Below are positions 35,398-45,200 of a stretch of 64,000 nt of DNA, piece after piece. This DNA is from Roseicyclus sediminis (GTDB lineage: Bacteria; Pseudomonadota; Alphaproteobacteria; Rhodobacterales; Rhodobacteraceae), in NCBI RefSeq assembly GCF_025515305.1, contig NZ_JAOPHT010000002.1, positions 434,001-498,000 on the forward strand, given 5' to 3'. Positions within the stretch are counted from its first letter, which is position 1. Each line of letters opens with the position of its first letter. The notes beneath the pieces were generated by a model. The model was not told the origin of the DNA, searched no databases, and saw only the letters and a list, made by a program, of their open reading frames with translations. A program made the position numbers and the translations under genes.

Positions 35398-36129
35398 TCA
35401 GAACCTCATGGCGATGCCCACCCGGATCTCGTGGGTGCTGAGATTGCCAAGCAAGTTGTTGACGGCCAGGGCGCCTCCGAACGGCCGATAGAAGAGATCG
35501 CCGAAATCCGTGTAGCGATAGTCGATCCGGCCGACCCAGCGGTCGTTCAGGACGTGTTCCAGGCCGATGCCCGCCGTCCAGCCGCGCGCCGTGTCCGACC
35601 ACGGAAGTGGGTTGCCGACGATCGGGGGGCCGGCGGCGGGGTTCGTTGTCCCGAGATAGACCCCTTCATGCCTGATCCATGCCAGCCCGGCGGTCGCATA
35701 GAAAAGCGTGTCGCCCGCAGCGTAGCCGACCCGCCCCCGCAAGGCCGCGGTCCCTCGGACATTCGTATCGACGGCCTCCACAACGTTTCCGCCGGCAAGG
35801 AGGGGTGTTGTCACAACCGAGCGTCCCTCGGCGCCGCTCCAGTTCACGTCGGCCTCCACGCCGTAGACCAGCGAAGCGCCGCGCTGCCAGTTGTAGCCGA
35901 GGAAGACCCCGCCGCTCGCACCATCGGGGTCAGGGGACCAGGTCCGCACGACGCCCGCGGCCGTGCTGACGTTGTCGACATCCTGCATCGCCGACAGCGC
36001 GCCGAACTGCAGACCGGCATAGGCGCCGGTCCAGCCGGTCGGTCCGAGCGCCCGTGATTCCTGCGCCGAGGCGGCCATCGGCAGCAGCGAGGCGATTGCG
36101 ATCGCCGCGATATGTCTGACCTTCATCAT
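35398..36129 (-). CDS. Outer-membrane beta-barrel protein (OmpA/Omp25-like)
   Basis: 243 aa. Signal peptide (HIAAIAIASLLPMAASA) and alternating strands (GWTGAYAGLQFGA, VFLGYNWQRG, VGRIDYRYTDFGDL) ending in an aromatic residue (GIAMRF), as in alphaproteobacterial Omp25/RopB-like barrels. The ATG at 36129 has AGAGGTG upstream. It follows the L,D-transpeptidase gene on the same strand (41 bases), consistent with an envelope function. Confidence 0.85.
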   Translation of the reverse strand: MMKVRHIAAIAIASLLPMAASAQESRALGPTGWTGAYAGLQFGALSAMQDVDNVSTAAGVVRTWSPDPDGASGGVFLGYNWQRGASLVYGVEADVNWSGAEGRSVVTTPLLAGGNVVEAVDTNVRGTAALRGRVGYAAGDTLFYATAGLAWIRHEGVYLGTTNPAAGPPIVGNPLPWSDTARGWTAGIGLEHVLNDRWVGRIDYRYTDFGDLFYRPFGGALAVNNLLGNLSTHEIRVGIAMRF

Positions 36130-36170
36130 TGCACTGCACCTCTTTCTCGTTTCGCGCACGATCACGCGTG

Positions 36171-37202
36171 TCACTCTCTCGGGTTCCGGAGCGGTCTTGG
36201 TGACGTAAGGTTCTCACCGGTCATGATGACGAAGTCGGTGCCCGACTGGCGGTCCGGCGTTGCGGCGAGGTCCGAGACGATGAGGACGAGACCTGGATGC
36301 AGCCTCGTGCTCATCGCGCGGGCGAAGTCCGACGGGATGCTGAGCCGGTTCAGCACCTGCTCTTCCGGCCAGAGAGGATGGCCGGGGTCGGGATGGTGCG
36401 TGATCCCGGTCCAGTGCAGCCCGCCCTCGCGCGCGGCCTGCACGACGAGGACGTGCTCACCCAGCGGGCGGTCGTCTCCGAGTTCGATTGGCGCCTCCGT
36501 GACCTTCCGCCCGTTCTCCATCAGCACGATCTTGCGGTCGGCGGCGGTGGCGAGAACCGACGTGACCGGGTAGCTCTGCCCCTCGGTCCAGTCGGCCGGA
36601 TGCTGGCGCGCCTCGAGGCCCGACACGGCCTCCTCCATCTCGGTCTCGGCGAAGCCCGACAGGACGAAACCCGGGTGGACCAGTTCCCACGGATCGTTGC
36701 GCGCGCCCGAGATGATGACGGGCGTGCCGATATGGGTGACCTCGAACAGGAGCGCCGAGAATTCCAGCGGCAGGCGCACGCAGCCATGGCTCGCCGGGTA
36801 GCCGGGCAGGTTCCCGGCATGGAGCGCGATCCCGTCCCAGGTGAGCCGGTTCATGTTCGGCATCGCCGCGTTGTTGTAGGTGGACGACCGGTGATCGGCG
36901 TCCTTCTGCAGCACGGTGAAGACGCCAGTGGGCGTGGCGTGCCCCTCGCGGCCCGTCGAGCAGGTGGACACCGCGATGCGGATGCCGTTGCGGTAGACAT
37001 GCACCCTCTGCTCGGGGATCGAGACGACGACGGCGACGGCGCCCTCCGGCTCGCGCTCGGGGTGCCAGGTGAAGTCGCCGGGCAGCATGTTGGCCTCGTC
37101 GAAAACGACCTCCTCCTGCTCGGCGCGCAGGCGCGTGGGCACGAACTTCAGCCCGCCTAAGGCGGCGAGGCTCATCAGGATCTGGCGTCGGTCAGGTGTC
37201 AA
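36171..37202 (-). CDS. L,D-transpeptidase (YkuD family)
   Basis: 343 aa. The catalytic site is visible: H128 (ALHAG) and S138-H139-G140-C141-V-R143. It forms 3-3 cross-links in peptidoglycan or links envelope proteins to it. A twin-arginine-like or Sec signal sits at the N-terminus (PDRRQILMSLAALGG). The start is TTG 37202 with a CCGGAGG site; the ATG at 37175 would remove the basic part of the signal. An outer-membrane barrel gene follows. Confidence 0.88.
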   Translation of the reverse strand: MTPDRRQILMSLAALGGLKFVPTRLRAEQEEVVFDEANMLPGDFTWHPEREPEGAVAVVVSIPEQRVHVYRNGIRIAVSTCSTGREGHATPTGVFTVLQKDADHRSSTYNNAAMPNMNRLTWDGIALHAGNLPGYPASHGCVRLPLEFSALLFEVTHIGTPVIISGARNDPWELVHPGFVLSGFAETEMEEAVSGLEARQHPADWTEGQSYPVTSVLATAADRKIVLMENGRKVTEAPIELGDDRPLGEHVLVVQAAREGGLHWTGITHHPDPGHPLWPEEQVLNRLSIPSDFARAMSTRLHPGLVLIVSDLAATPDRQSGTDFVIMTGENLTSPRPLRNPRE

Positions 37203-37226
37203 AGTGTGGCCTCCGGAACTGGGGGG

Positions 37227-37532
37227 TCAGTTGGAGGCAGCCGCCGTCAGCTCCTGCATGACGCGCTCGCAATCGGCGGTCGAACCGACAAGCTCCCCGG
37301 CCTCGGCCATGCCGCCGAGGTCGGTGGCGGCGCGGGCGAGGACCTGTGCGACCTGTTCCTCGGTCAGCAGACCTTCCTCCATCGCGGCCGTGACCGTCGA
37401 GCAGATGCCCGCGCTGAGCCCTGTGGCGACGCCGACGCCCGTCGCGGCCCCGCCCAGAAGCGACCCTCCGATCACCGCGCCGCCGATGAAGCCCACGACG
37501 AGGCCGAGAAGTCCGAAAAGCGTTTTTCCCAT
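37227..37532 (-). CDS. Small protein with glycine-rich membrane segment
   Basis: 101 aa. A glycine-rich hydrophobic N-terminal half (LLGLVVGFIGGAVIGGSLLGGAATGVGVATGLSAGI has GxxxG repeats; two helices) and a soluble acidic C-terminal half with two cysteines. Family not recognised. It lies 24 bases upstream of the L,D-transpeptidase gene on the same strand and may be cotranscribed with it and with the membrane gene at 37549. Confidence 0.6.
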   Translation of the reverse strand: MGKTLFGLLGLVVGFIGGAVIGGSLLGGAATGVGVATGLSAGICSTVTAAMEEGLLTEEQVAQVLARAATDLGGMAEAGELVGSTADCERVMQELTAAASN

Positions 37533-37548
37533 GGGTTCGGTTTCCTTT

Positions 37549-37824
37549 TCAGGTAAGCTTGGAAGGCCGCAGCCAGGTGCAGAGCGCGGCGAGGATTGCG
37601 ATGTTCAGGAGCGGTGTCAGGGCCGCCAGCCAGGGGCGGACGGTCTCGGCAAGACCATCGAGCCAGAGGTTCCACGGCAGGCCCAGAGGCACGAGGAAGA
37701 CACCGGCAAGCGGCGTCCGTTCCTGCCCGAACCAGCCGAAAGCCCCCACGAAAAAGAGGAACAGCGCCGCAAGATAGAGCAGCGCGACGAGGATCACCGC
37801 GATCCGGCAGAGCCTGTGTCCCAT
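37549..37824 (-). CDS. Small integral membrane protein, unknown function
   Basis: 91 aa with two to three hydrophobic segments (residues about 8-30, 40-55 and 65-85). No motif of known function was seen. Start ATG 37824. It lies 16 bases upstream of the previous small membrane gene in the same operon. Confidence 0.6.
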   Translation of the reverse strand: MGHRLCRIAVILVALLYLAALFLFFVGAFGWFGQERTPLAGVFLVPLGLPWNLWLDGLAETVRPWLAALTPLLNIAILAALCTWLRPSKLT

Positions 37825-37845
37825 GCGCGCGCTCCCAGGGTTGGT

Positions 37846-37882
37846 CTTCCCCGCCGCCGATGGGGTACCCGCGGCGGGGAAG
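37846..37882 (-). terminator. Strong hairpin after the lipoprotein gene
   Basis: Perfect 12-base-pair stem CTTCCCCGCCGC/GCGGCGGGGAAG with a 13-base loop, between the stop of the lipoprotein gene (37951) and the start of the next gene (37824). No T-run follows on the minus strand, so termination strength is uncertain. Confidence 0.55.
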
Positions 37883-37950
37883 GATCCATGCGCGCGGGTC
37901 CGGCCACGAGGTCAGCGCCGGACCACGCCCATGGTGTGGCTTCAGAGGTT

Positions 37951-38244
37951 TCAGCCGTTGAATTCCATGGCGGTGATGTTGCCGGCGCCGTCAGCCCGGC
38001 AGGTCCAGTTGCGGCCGTCGGCGTTGATCAGGAAGACGGCGCTGCCTTCGGAGGATCCGGTGGAGCCGGCCACGCTGACCTGGTTCGTGCCCAACATGGA
38101 GTCACGCGCCAGCTGGTTCACACAGGATTGCTCGACCTCGGCCATCGTGGCGCGGCCGGGCGTGACCGGACCCGCGACATCGACGCAGCCGGCGAGCGTG
38201 GCGACAGCAGCGGCGCCGCACGCGAGAAGAAGTGTCTTTTGCAT
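37951..38244 (-). CDS. Small lipoprotein, unknown function
   Basis: 97 aa with a lipobox at ATLAGC (cysteine at about residue 20), so it is probably an outer-membrane lipoprotein. The mature part has two more cysteines and a C-terminal repeat-like strand set (FLINADGRNWTCRADGAGNITAMEFNG). Such small lipoproteins are common in Rhodobacteraceae. It is followed by a strong hairpin. Confidence 0.7.
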   Translation of the reverse strand: MQKTLLLACGAAAVATLAGCVDVAGPVTPGRATMAEVEQSCVNQLARDSMLGTNQVSVAGSTGSSEGSAVFLINADGRNWTCRADGAGNITAMEFNG

Positions 38245-38337
38245 TGCTTTGTCCCTTTCGATGGGGTGAACCGCGGCCTTCGGGCGCGCGGGATGACAGG
38301 CGACCGGACCACCCGGCCCGGCCGCCCGATGGATGTG

Positions 38338-40398
38338 TCAGTCGCCGACGATCAGGGCCTCGGGGATGACGAACCGGGCGTCGCCGACAAACACCGTGAA
38401 GGTGCCGTTGGCGTCCTGCGTGGCCGAGAATGCCGCGCCGCCATCGGCCTCGGATTCGTCGTAGCGGACCGGCGTGTTGCCTTCGAAGAAGATCACGCGG
38501 CCGCCGCCATCGGGCCAGAACACCGTGACGAACCCGCTGCCATTGCCCTCGCGGACGACGCCGGCCTGGCACATGGCCGTGGCGGCATCGCGATCACGGG
38601 TGCACTCGATCTCTGCCGTGGCGTTGAAGTCGGTACCGGCCACCAGAGCATCGCCCTGATCCTGCATCGGGGCGGGGGCCAGTGGCAGGGTGGTGCGCGA
38701 CACGACATCCGGGTGGGCCTCGAAGAGCGCGGCGGGGATCTCGAAGCGGCGCGGCCCGATCTGGATGCTCCAGATGTCACCGAGCCGCACAACGTCCATC
38801 GTCACGTCGCCATCGGCCTGGGACTGATCGAAGTAGACCGGCACGCCGTTCTCGAAGGAGATGGTCCGCCCGCCGAAGCCCGCTTCGGTGATCTGCACGT
38901 AGCCGTTGCCGCTGCCCTCGTGGACGGCGCCGTAGCTGCAGGTCGCGGCCGGGGCGTCGATGCCGTCGACGCAGGTCAGGCCGCCGGTCGTGTCATAGGC
39001 CGGGCCGAGAACCTGCGGCTCGGTCGCCGTTTCCGCCGGCGGCACGGGCATCGCGCCCACGGGCAACGGCAGGTGGGTGGCCACGCCGGGGGCCGAGCCC
39101 TCGCGAAGGTAGTCGCCCGCGACCCAGCCCGTGACATCGCCAGCGATCGAGGTGACGTAGCACCAGCGGCGCCCGTCGCTCATCCGGCAGCCATCGGCGT
39201 TCCGGAGCGTCGCGCCGTCATGGAACCGCGCGATGACCGGGGCCTGCGTGGAGGGACGGGCGTGAACGCGCAGCGCGCTGCCCGAATTGCCCATATCGAC
39301 GCGCCAGAAGTCCGGGCCGCCCGCCATGCCGTCGGCGAAGTCATCGGTGACGGGACGCGGTGCGCCCGTGGCCGTCGTGACCTGCGAGGCCGGAACCTGG
39401 CCGTTGCGGAGGTATTCCGCCGCGACCCAGCCCGAAACGCCGCCGCCGGCCTGCATGATGTCGCACCAGGTGTGCCCGCCCGACTCGACGCAGCCACCGA
39501 CGTTCCGCACATCCGCGCCGTCGGGCAGCCGGCCCACGCGGATCGAGCCCCCGGACGGTTCCGCGTGCACGTTAAGATGCCCGCGGGGATCGCCGAGATG
39601 GACGTGGAAGAATTCCGACGTGGTGGAGAAGTTCGCCGACAGCGTGGGCCGGGGGGCCGTCGACGCCGCCACCTGACGCGGGGGCGCCACCGGCGCGGCG
39701 GCGCGGCGGGGCGAGACGGGCGCGAGGAATTCGCGCGCGGCCCAACCGGCCAGCCCGCCTTCATAGGCCATCACCTCGCACCAGTCGCGTCCGCCATGTT
39801 CCGTGCATCCACCGATATCGCGCAGTACGGCGCCGTTATTGAACCGCCCGAGCCGCTGGGCATTGATGTCGGGGTCGGCGTGGACGTTCAGGTGACCGCC
39901 GGCCGTGCGCGTGCGCACCTGGAAAAAGCGTTCTGCGGCGTTAGGGTCGTTGGCGTCGTCCGGCTGAAGCAGGTCGATCTCGATCGCGTAGGGCGCCACC
40001 TCGTCCCGTCGGGCTGCGGCACGCACCATGTAGACGACGACCTCGTAGACCCCGGTTTCGGGCAGGACGCCGGAGAACTCGTTGATCTCGCGAACCGGCC
40101 CGCCAACGATTTCACTGTTGGCGAGCGCCTCATCGCCCGGCCCACGGCCCGGAGCGTAGACGTTGAAGTAGGTGGCCGTGTTCGGCGAGTGCAGAAGCAC
40201 CGTCAGCGTGTCGCCCGCCACCGCGTTCAGCTCGTAGCGGTCGAACTCACGCCCGACGATCTCGCCATCGATCGCGGTCCCGGTCCAGCCCGAGAAATCG
40301 ACATGCGTGCGGCTCATCTCGGCCTCGGCCACGGTCAGACTGCCGAGCAGGACAGACAGCGAGAGGGTCAATACTTTGGTTCGTGCAGCCCAGGTCAT
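38338..40398 (-). CDS. Secreted protein with three SH3-like domains and two C-terminal repeats
   Basis: 686 aa with a signal peptide (VLTLSLSVLLGSLTVAEA). An N-terminal beta domain resembling a bacterial pre-peptidase C-terminal (about 30-145) is followed by three bacterial SH3-like domains (about 168-226, 273-332 and 375-434), each with LNVHA or LRVHA, G-x-C and W-C cysteines, and GW. Two further repeats at about 475-560 and 600-686 share C-x-AxVxEGxGxGxV, RxIxFExGxPVxxDxSxAD and FxIPxAL. The ATG at 40398 has AAGGAGAT upstream. A cell-wall-binding or adhesion role is plausible, not shown. Confidence 0.75.
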   Translation of the reverse strand: MTWAARTKVLTLSLSVLLGSLTVAEAEMSRTHVDFSGWTGTAIDGEIVGREFDRYELNAVAGDTLTVLLHSPNTATYFNVYAPGRGPGDEALANSEIVGGPVREINEFSGVLPETGVYEVVVYMVRAAARRDEVAPYAIEIDLLQPDDANDPNAAERFFQVRTRTAGGHLNVHADPDINAQRLGRFNNGAVLRDIGGCTEHGGRDWCEVMAYEGGLAGWAAREFLAPVSPRRAAAPVAPPRQVAASTAPRPTLSANFSTTSEFFHVHLGDPRGHLNVHAEPSGGSIRVGRLPDGADVRNVGGCVESGGHTWCDIMQAGGGVSGWVAAEYLRNGQVPASQVTTATGAPRPVTDDFADGMAGGPDFWRVDMGNSGSALRVHARPSTQAPVIARFHDGATLRNADGCRMSDGRRWCYVTSIAGDVTGWVAGDYLREGSAPGVATHLPLPVGAMPVPPAETATEPQVLGPAYDTTGGLTCVDGIDAPAATCSYGAVHEGSGNGYVQITEAGFGGRTISFENGVPVYFDQSQADGDVTMDVVRLGDIWSIQIGPRRFEIPAALFEAHPDVVSRTTLPLAPAPMQDQGDALVAGTDFNATAEIECTRDRDAATAMCQAGVVREGNGSGFVTVFWPDGGGRVIFFEGNTPVRYDESEADGGAAFSATQDANGTFTVFVGDARFVIPEALIVGD

Positions 40399-40944
40399 CG
40401 AGCGGATCTCCTTGGTTTGCGGCAAAGGCTCGCCGCCGCCGAAGTTGCGACCGGCTGGGCCTTGCCAAGCTGGGGAGATACTAATCGGACGGGACCTGGG
40501 CGTCGTTGCACCGGGATCGCAAAGAACTTTGTCCCGGCGTCTCAGCCCCGGCCTCGGCAGCATGGCCGGACGCTGGAGTGGACTGGGCTATTTGTCCCCT
40601 TGCCCATTGAGTCAGATGTCGAATTGAAAACCACCGATGGGAAGAATGCGGGTTGCCACAAAAGGTCAGCCTTTTCCGCCGGGCGGTCGTTCTTGACTTT
40701 CGGAGCGAAAGGCTGCTCCGAGGCCAGAGCGGTTGTTCTTGGCGCCGCATGCGGCGCCCCGGCAGCGCGATATCGGACGCTTGTCTCGTTCGTGAAGATC
40801 ATCGCGTGCGAGAAACGGGAGACGCGACGCCCCACGCTCACGGATCCGCAGGACTGACGGCAAACGCGAAGTTGATTTCCGGAAAAAAGCGTCCAAACCT
40901 TCATAATCGTGCGGCTTGTTTTTTTACGATCAAGGAGAGTGGAA
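40399..40944. other. Intergenic region with an 18-base perfect palindrome
   Basis: 546 bases between two divergent genes. The only clear structure is the palindrome GGCGCCGCATGCGGCGCC at 40741-40758. Weak long frames on both strands lack ribosome sites and domain signs, so no gene is called. Promoters for both flanking genes must lie here. Confidence 0.5.
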
Positions 40945-42093
40945 ATGACGGGCAAGATCGCGCCGGAACGAAAATGCACCCCCTTGGCATCGGCCCGAAC
41001 GACCCGCAGGGCCTTGATCGCTTCCGCTCCGCTCGGTGCCGCGGCGCTGGCCGCGCCCTTCATCGGAAACGCGCAGGTGGCGGCGGGCAGGAGACTGACG
41101 CTGCAATCGCTCTGGACCGAAGACACGATCGGCTACAACACGTTTCGGGACTGGTGCGGACGGGTTGTCGAACTGACGTCCGGAGAGGTCGATTTCGTCC
41201 CCTTTGCCGGTGGATCCGTCGCCGAAATCTTCGACATGATGGCAGCCACTTCGGCGGGCGTTCTCGACGGGATGCACTGGGTCCCGCACTACGCCGCGAT
41301 CAACGGTGTCATGCCCGCAGGCGCATTCCTGACCTCCTTCCCCATGGGCCTGCCTCATCCCCACCAGTGGGACATGCTCTTCGATAGCTACGGCGGCACC
41401 GAGCTTGCGCGGGAACTCTATGCCCGGCACGGGCTGCATTTCGTCGGGCATGTGCATCACGACATGAACCTGATCCATTCGAACGTGCCGATCCGGTCGC
41501 TGGAGGATTTCGAGGGGCTCATTGTGAGGATGCCCGGCGGCATCGTCGCGGACTGCTTCGAGGCGATCGGGGCCCGCACCGTGACGCTGGCGGGTTCCGA
41601 GGTCCGCCCGGCACTGGCGTCCGGAGCCATCGACGCCGCCGATTTCACGGGCCCGGCGATGAATTTCGACCTCGGTTTCGCGGAGGTGAGCGATTACATC
41701 GTCATGGGTCCGGCCTCGACGCCGTGCCTGCATCAGCCCGTCGATCTGACTATTGTCGTGTTCAACCAGGACGTCTGGAACAGCCTCGGTTCGCCGATGC
41801 AGAACCTGATAACCGAACTCGTCCAGGCCTTTTCGATGGAGCATTTCACGGCCCACCAGCAGGCCAACATCGCCGCATGGCAGCAGTTCGCCGATGCCGG
41901 CGTCGAGGTCACGCGCCTGTCGGAGGAGGATGTCGAACGTTTTCGCCGGGTCGCCATTCCGCTCTGGTTCGACTGGGCCAACCGGGACCGCGATGCCGCG
42001 CGCGTCTTCTCACTCCACCTGCAGGTGATGCTCAATCCCGCCGTGGCATATCTCACGCCGGACGATCTCGAGGGGCTGGAGCTGCGTCTCTGA
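40945..42093 (+). CDS. TRAP transporter substrate-binding protein (DctP family), orphan
   Basis: 382 aa, with a twin-arginine-like signal (ARTTRRALIASAPLGAAALAAP). The DctP/TakP-type fold shows FRDWCGRVVELTSGEV, GLIVRMPGGI with the conserved substrate arginine, and FNQDVWNSLG. No DctQ or DctM gene is adjacent. The next gene, 130 bases on, is a hybrid histidine kinase with a periplasmic domain, so this protein may present ligand to the sensor rather than to a transporter, as TorT does for TorS. Start has CAAGGAGAG upstream. Confidence 0.85.
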   Translation: MTGKIAPERKCTPLASARTTRRALIASAPLGAAALAAPFIGNAQVAAGRRLTLQSLWTEDTIGYNTFRDWCGRVVELTSGEVDFVPFAGGSVAEIFDMMAATSAGVLDGMHWVPHYAAINGVMPAGAFLTSFPMGLPHPHQWDMLFDSYGGTELARELYARHGLHFVGHVHHDMNLIHSNVPIRSLEDFEGLIVRMPGGIVADCFEAIGARTVTLAGSEVRPALASGAIDAADFTGPAMNFDLGFAEVSDYIVMGPASTPCLHQPVDLTIVVFNQDVWNSLGSPMQNLITELVQAFSMEHFTAHQQANIAAWQQFADAGVEVTRLSEEDVERFRRVAIPLWFDWANRDRDAARVFSLHLQVMLNPAVAYLTPDDLEGLELRL

Positions 42094-42223
42094 AGCGCGG
42101 CGGACCAGCGGGACGGCGTAACGTGGGAAGCATGGAAAGCTGAACGGCACCGACACATACGGCATCCGGCGCCAACGGATTGCGGGCCTGCTCCCATCCA
42201 CGATCCGGGGCAAGCTTCTGCTT

Positions 42224-45200
42224 GTGATCGCGATCATCCTGACATCGGCGGCCGTGGCAGCGCTGATTGCGCATCGCACGAACATCGTCGTTCAGTCGCA
42301 ACTCACCTCGATCACGAGCGAAGGCATCCCTGCCCTGATCACTGCACACGAAGTGTCCCAGATCACCACGAATATCCGCAGTGCCGCCGCATCGGTCGCG
42401 ACATCCGCCAACCCGGACCAGCTGGCGGCCCGGCACACCCAGCTTCAGCGCGATCTGGACAGCGCGCGCGCGGTGATCGACCGGTTCGATCCAGGCACCG
42501 GAACCGCAGAGCTGGTGGCGCAGATGGAGGCCTCGGTCGCCGCCGTCGAAAGGGTCTCGCAGCGACTGGCGGAAACGATCGCGGCACGTATCGACGTGCG
42601 GATCGCGCTCAACGACATGATCCAGGACCTTGCCCGGACGCACAGTGCCTTCACCACATCGATCACACCCGTGATCGCCGACCAGCTTGCCGTTCTGAGT
42701 GCCGAAAGCGAACGGGTGGGCAGCGGGACCGACACCACGGTCACCTATCTCAACGAGTTGAGCGTTCTGGGGCTGATCCCGCTCCTGAGCATGCAGGTTC
42801 AGCTCGGCGTGATGGAGCGATCGCTGGACACCGCGCTGTCGGCGTCCTCCGAGGACGTCTTGCAGGCGGCCTGGAGCGCGTTCGTGCCGGCCAGTTCCAT
42901 CGCGTTGCGCAACCTCGGGGAACTGCGCGAGAACGCGTCGGTCCGCCAGGTCGTCGACGTCGATGCGCTCTCTGAAAGCCTCGATCAGATCGTGGCGCTC
43001 GGTGCAGGCGACACCAGCGTCTTCGAGCGGCAGAGGGCGGTGTTCCGCGACCCCCAGGCGCCGCCCCTCGACGCCGCGGCCGTGCGGAGCGATCTGCGGC
43101 GCGCCCTCTCGCAGCTCGAGTTCAATCTGCGCAACTCGATCATCCAGATACGTGGCCGGACCGTGACGGTCTCGTCCGACCTTCGCCGGCAGGTCGGCGA
43201 AAGCCTCGACGCCATCAACGCCGCCGGCGTCGAAGGCTACGGCGCACTTCTCATGCTGGATGCCCTGGGCAATCAGGCCGTGGGCATCTTGTCCCTTGCC
43301 CCCTTCGCCGAGGATTCCGGCGAACTTCAGGAATTCCGCAATGATCTCCGGGTGGTCGGCACGGAGACGATGCGCCTCCTCGACAGCCTGAGTGCGCGGG
43401 CCGAAGTGTCGGAGACCGCCGATCTGGCCGCACGGCTCATCGGCTTCGGAACAGACAGCGGAAACCTCTTCGAGTTGCGGGCACGCGAACTCACGGCGCT
43501 CGAGCGGACCAACCAGCTTCTCCAGAGCACGGACGATCTCACTGGCGGGATGAGTGACCTGGCCGCCACCATCGTGGCCGAGACGCGCGGTGCGGCCGAC
43601 GCTTCGGCGGCGCGCGTCCTCGACACGCTGGAGCGGAGCCGGATCAATCTCGCGCTTGTGCTGTCGGCGTCGCTGATGGTCATCCTCGGGGCCATCGTCT
43701 ACGTGAATCGCAGCCTCGGCTCGCGCCTGAGCGCGTTCTCAAATGCCGCGCTTTCGCTCGCGGGTGGCGATCTTCACGTCGCCCTGCCCCAGCCGTCCGG
43801 GAAGGACGAGGTCTCGCGCCTGATGCGCGCCCTGGCGGTGTTCCGGGACACCGCCGTCGAGATGGAGCGCAGCAATCTTCGGGAAATCGCCGAGACCCGC
43901 CAGCGCCTCATCGACGCCATCGAAAGCATATCGGACGGGTTCGCCTTCTTCGACGCCAGCGACCACCTCGTGCTGTGCAACACGCGGTACAAGGACTTCC
44001 TCGGAGATCGTGCCGGACGGATCGTGACACCCGGCGTGTCCCTGGGCGAACTCGCGGCCCGGCTCCCGGCTGGATACGGACTGCGTGTCGGCGTGAGTCC
44101 CGTCGGGGAGAGTCTGGCACGCGCTGCCAGCGGAGCGGACATGTCCAATGTCCGCCGGCTGCCGGACGGACGTTGGGTCAATATCGACAAGCGCCGCACC
44201 ACCGATGGCGGAACCGTTGTCGTGTATTCGGACATCAGCGAGCTGAAGACGCGGGAAGAGCAGCTGACCGACGCGAAGGAGCAGGCGGAGACGGCCAACG
44301 AGGCGAAGAGCACCTTCCTTGCAACGATGAGCCATGAGATCAGGACGCCGCTCAACGGCATCATCGGCATGAGCAACCTGCTGTCCACCACCAGGCTCGA
44401 TACCGAGCAACGTGACTTCGCGGCCACGATCAAGACTGCCGCCGACACCCTGCTTTCCATCATCAACGACATTCTCGATTTCTCGAAGGTGGAAGCGGGC
44501 GCCCTCGAGCTCGAGGAAATCCCGATCGACCTCGCCGAGACGGTGGAGACGGCGGTGGAACTGGTGATGCCGCGCGCCGAGGAAAAGGGTATCGAGCTTG
44601 CGTGCAGGATCAGCCCCGACCTTCCGCACGGGGTGATCGGCGACCCCACGCGGCTCAAGCAGGTGCTGCTCAACCTCCTGAACAACGCGGTGAAGTTCAC
44701 GGACGAGGGCGAAGTCCTGGTGACCGTGACGCCCGCTGACGGGGACAGTGCGCCCGAGAAGGGTACGGCCATCCGCTTCGCCGTCCGCGATACCGGGATC
44801 GGCATCCCCGCGGACCGCATGGATCGCCTGTTCCGGTCCTTCAGCCAGGTCGATGCATCCACGACCCGGCGGTTCGGCGGGACGGGCCTCGGCCTCGCGA
44901 TCAGCCAGAGGCTCGTTGAACGCATGGGCGGAAGGATCGAGGTGACGAGCGAGGTGGGCGCCGGCTCGACCTTCTTCTTCGAGATCCCCCTGCGCCCCTG
45001 CGAACCACCGGGTTCGGAGGCGCGGCGCAGGCAGATCGAGGCGCTCGCGGGTGCGCGGGTTCTCGTGGTCGAGCGGCACGACACCAGTTCGAGGATCATG
45101 GAGGAGCGTCTTAGGAACTGGGGCGTCGAGCCAGAGGTCACGCGCACCGGAAGTGAGGCGCTTGACCGCCTGGCAAGATGCGGGTCCTTCGACGCGATCG

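Noticed and set aside
37069-40857. 1262-codon open frame on the plus strand
   Set aside because: Antisense to several supported genes (L,D-transpeptidase start to the SH3 protein); no domains.
40542-41126. 194-codon frame on the minus strand in the long intergenic region
   Set aside because: No ribosome site, no domain and partly antisense to the DctP gene.
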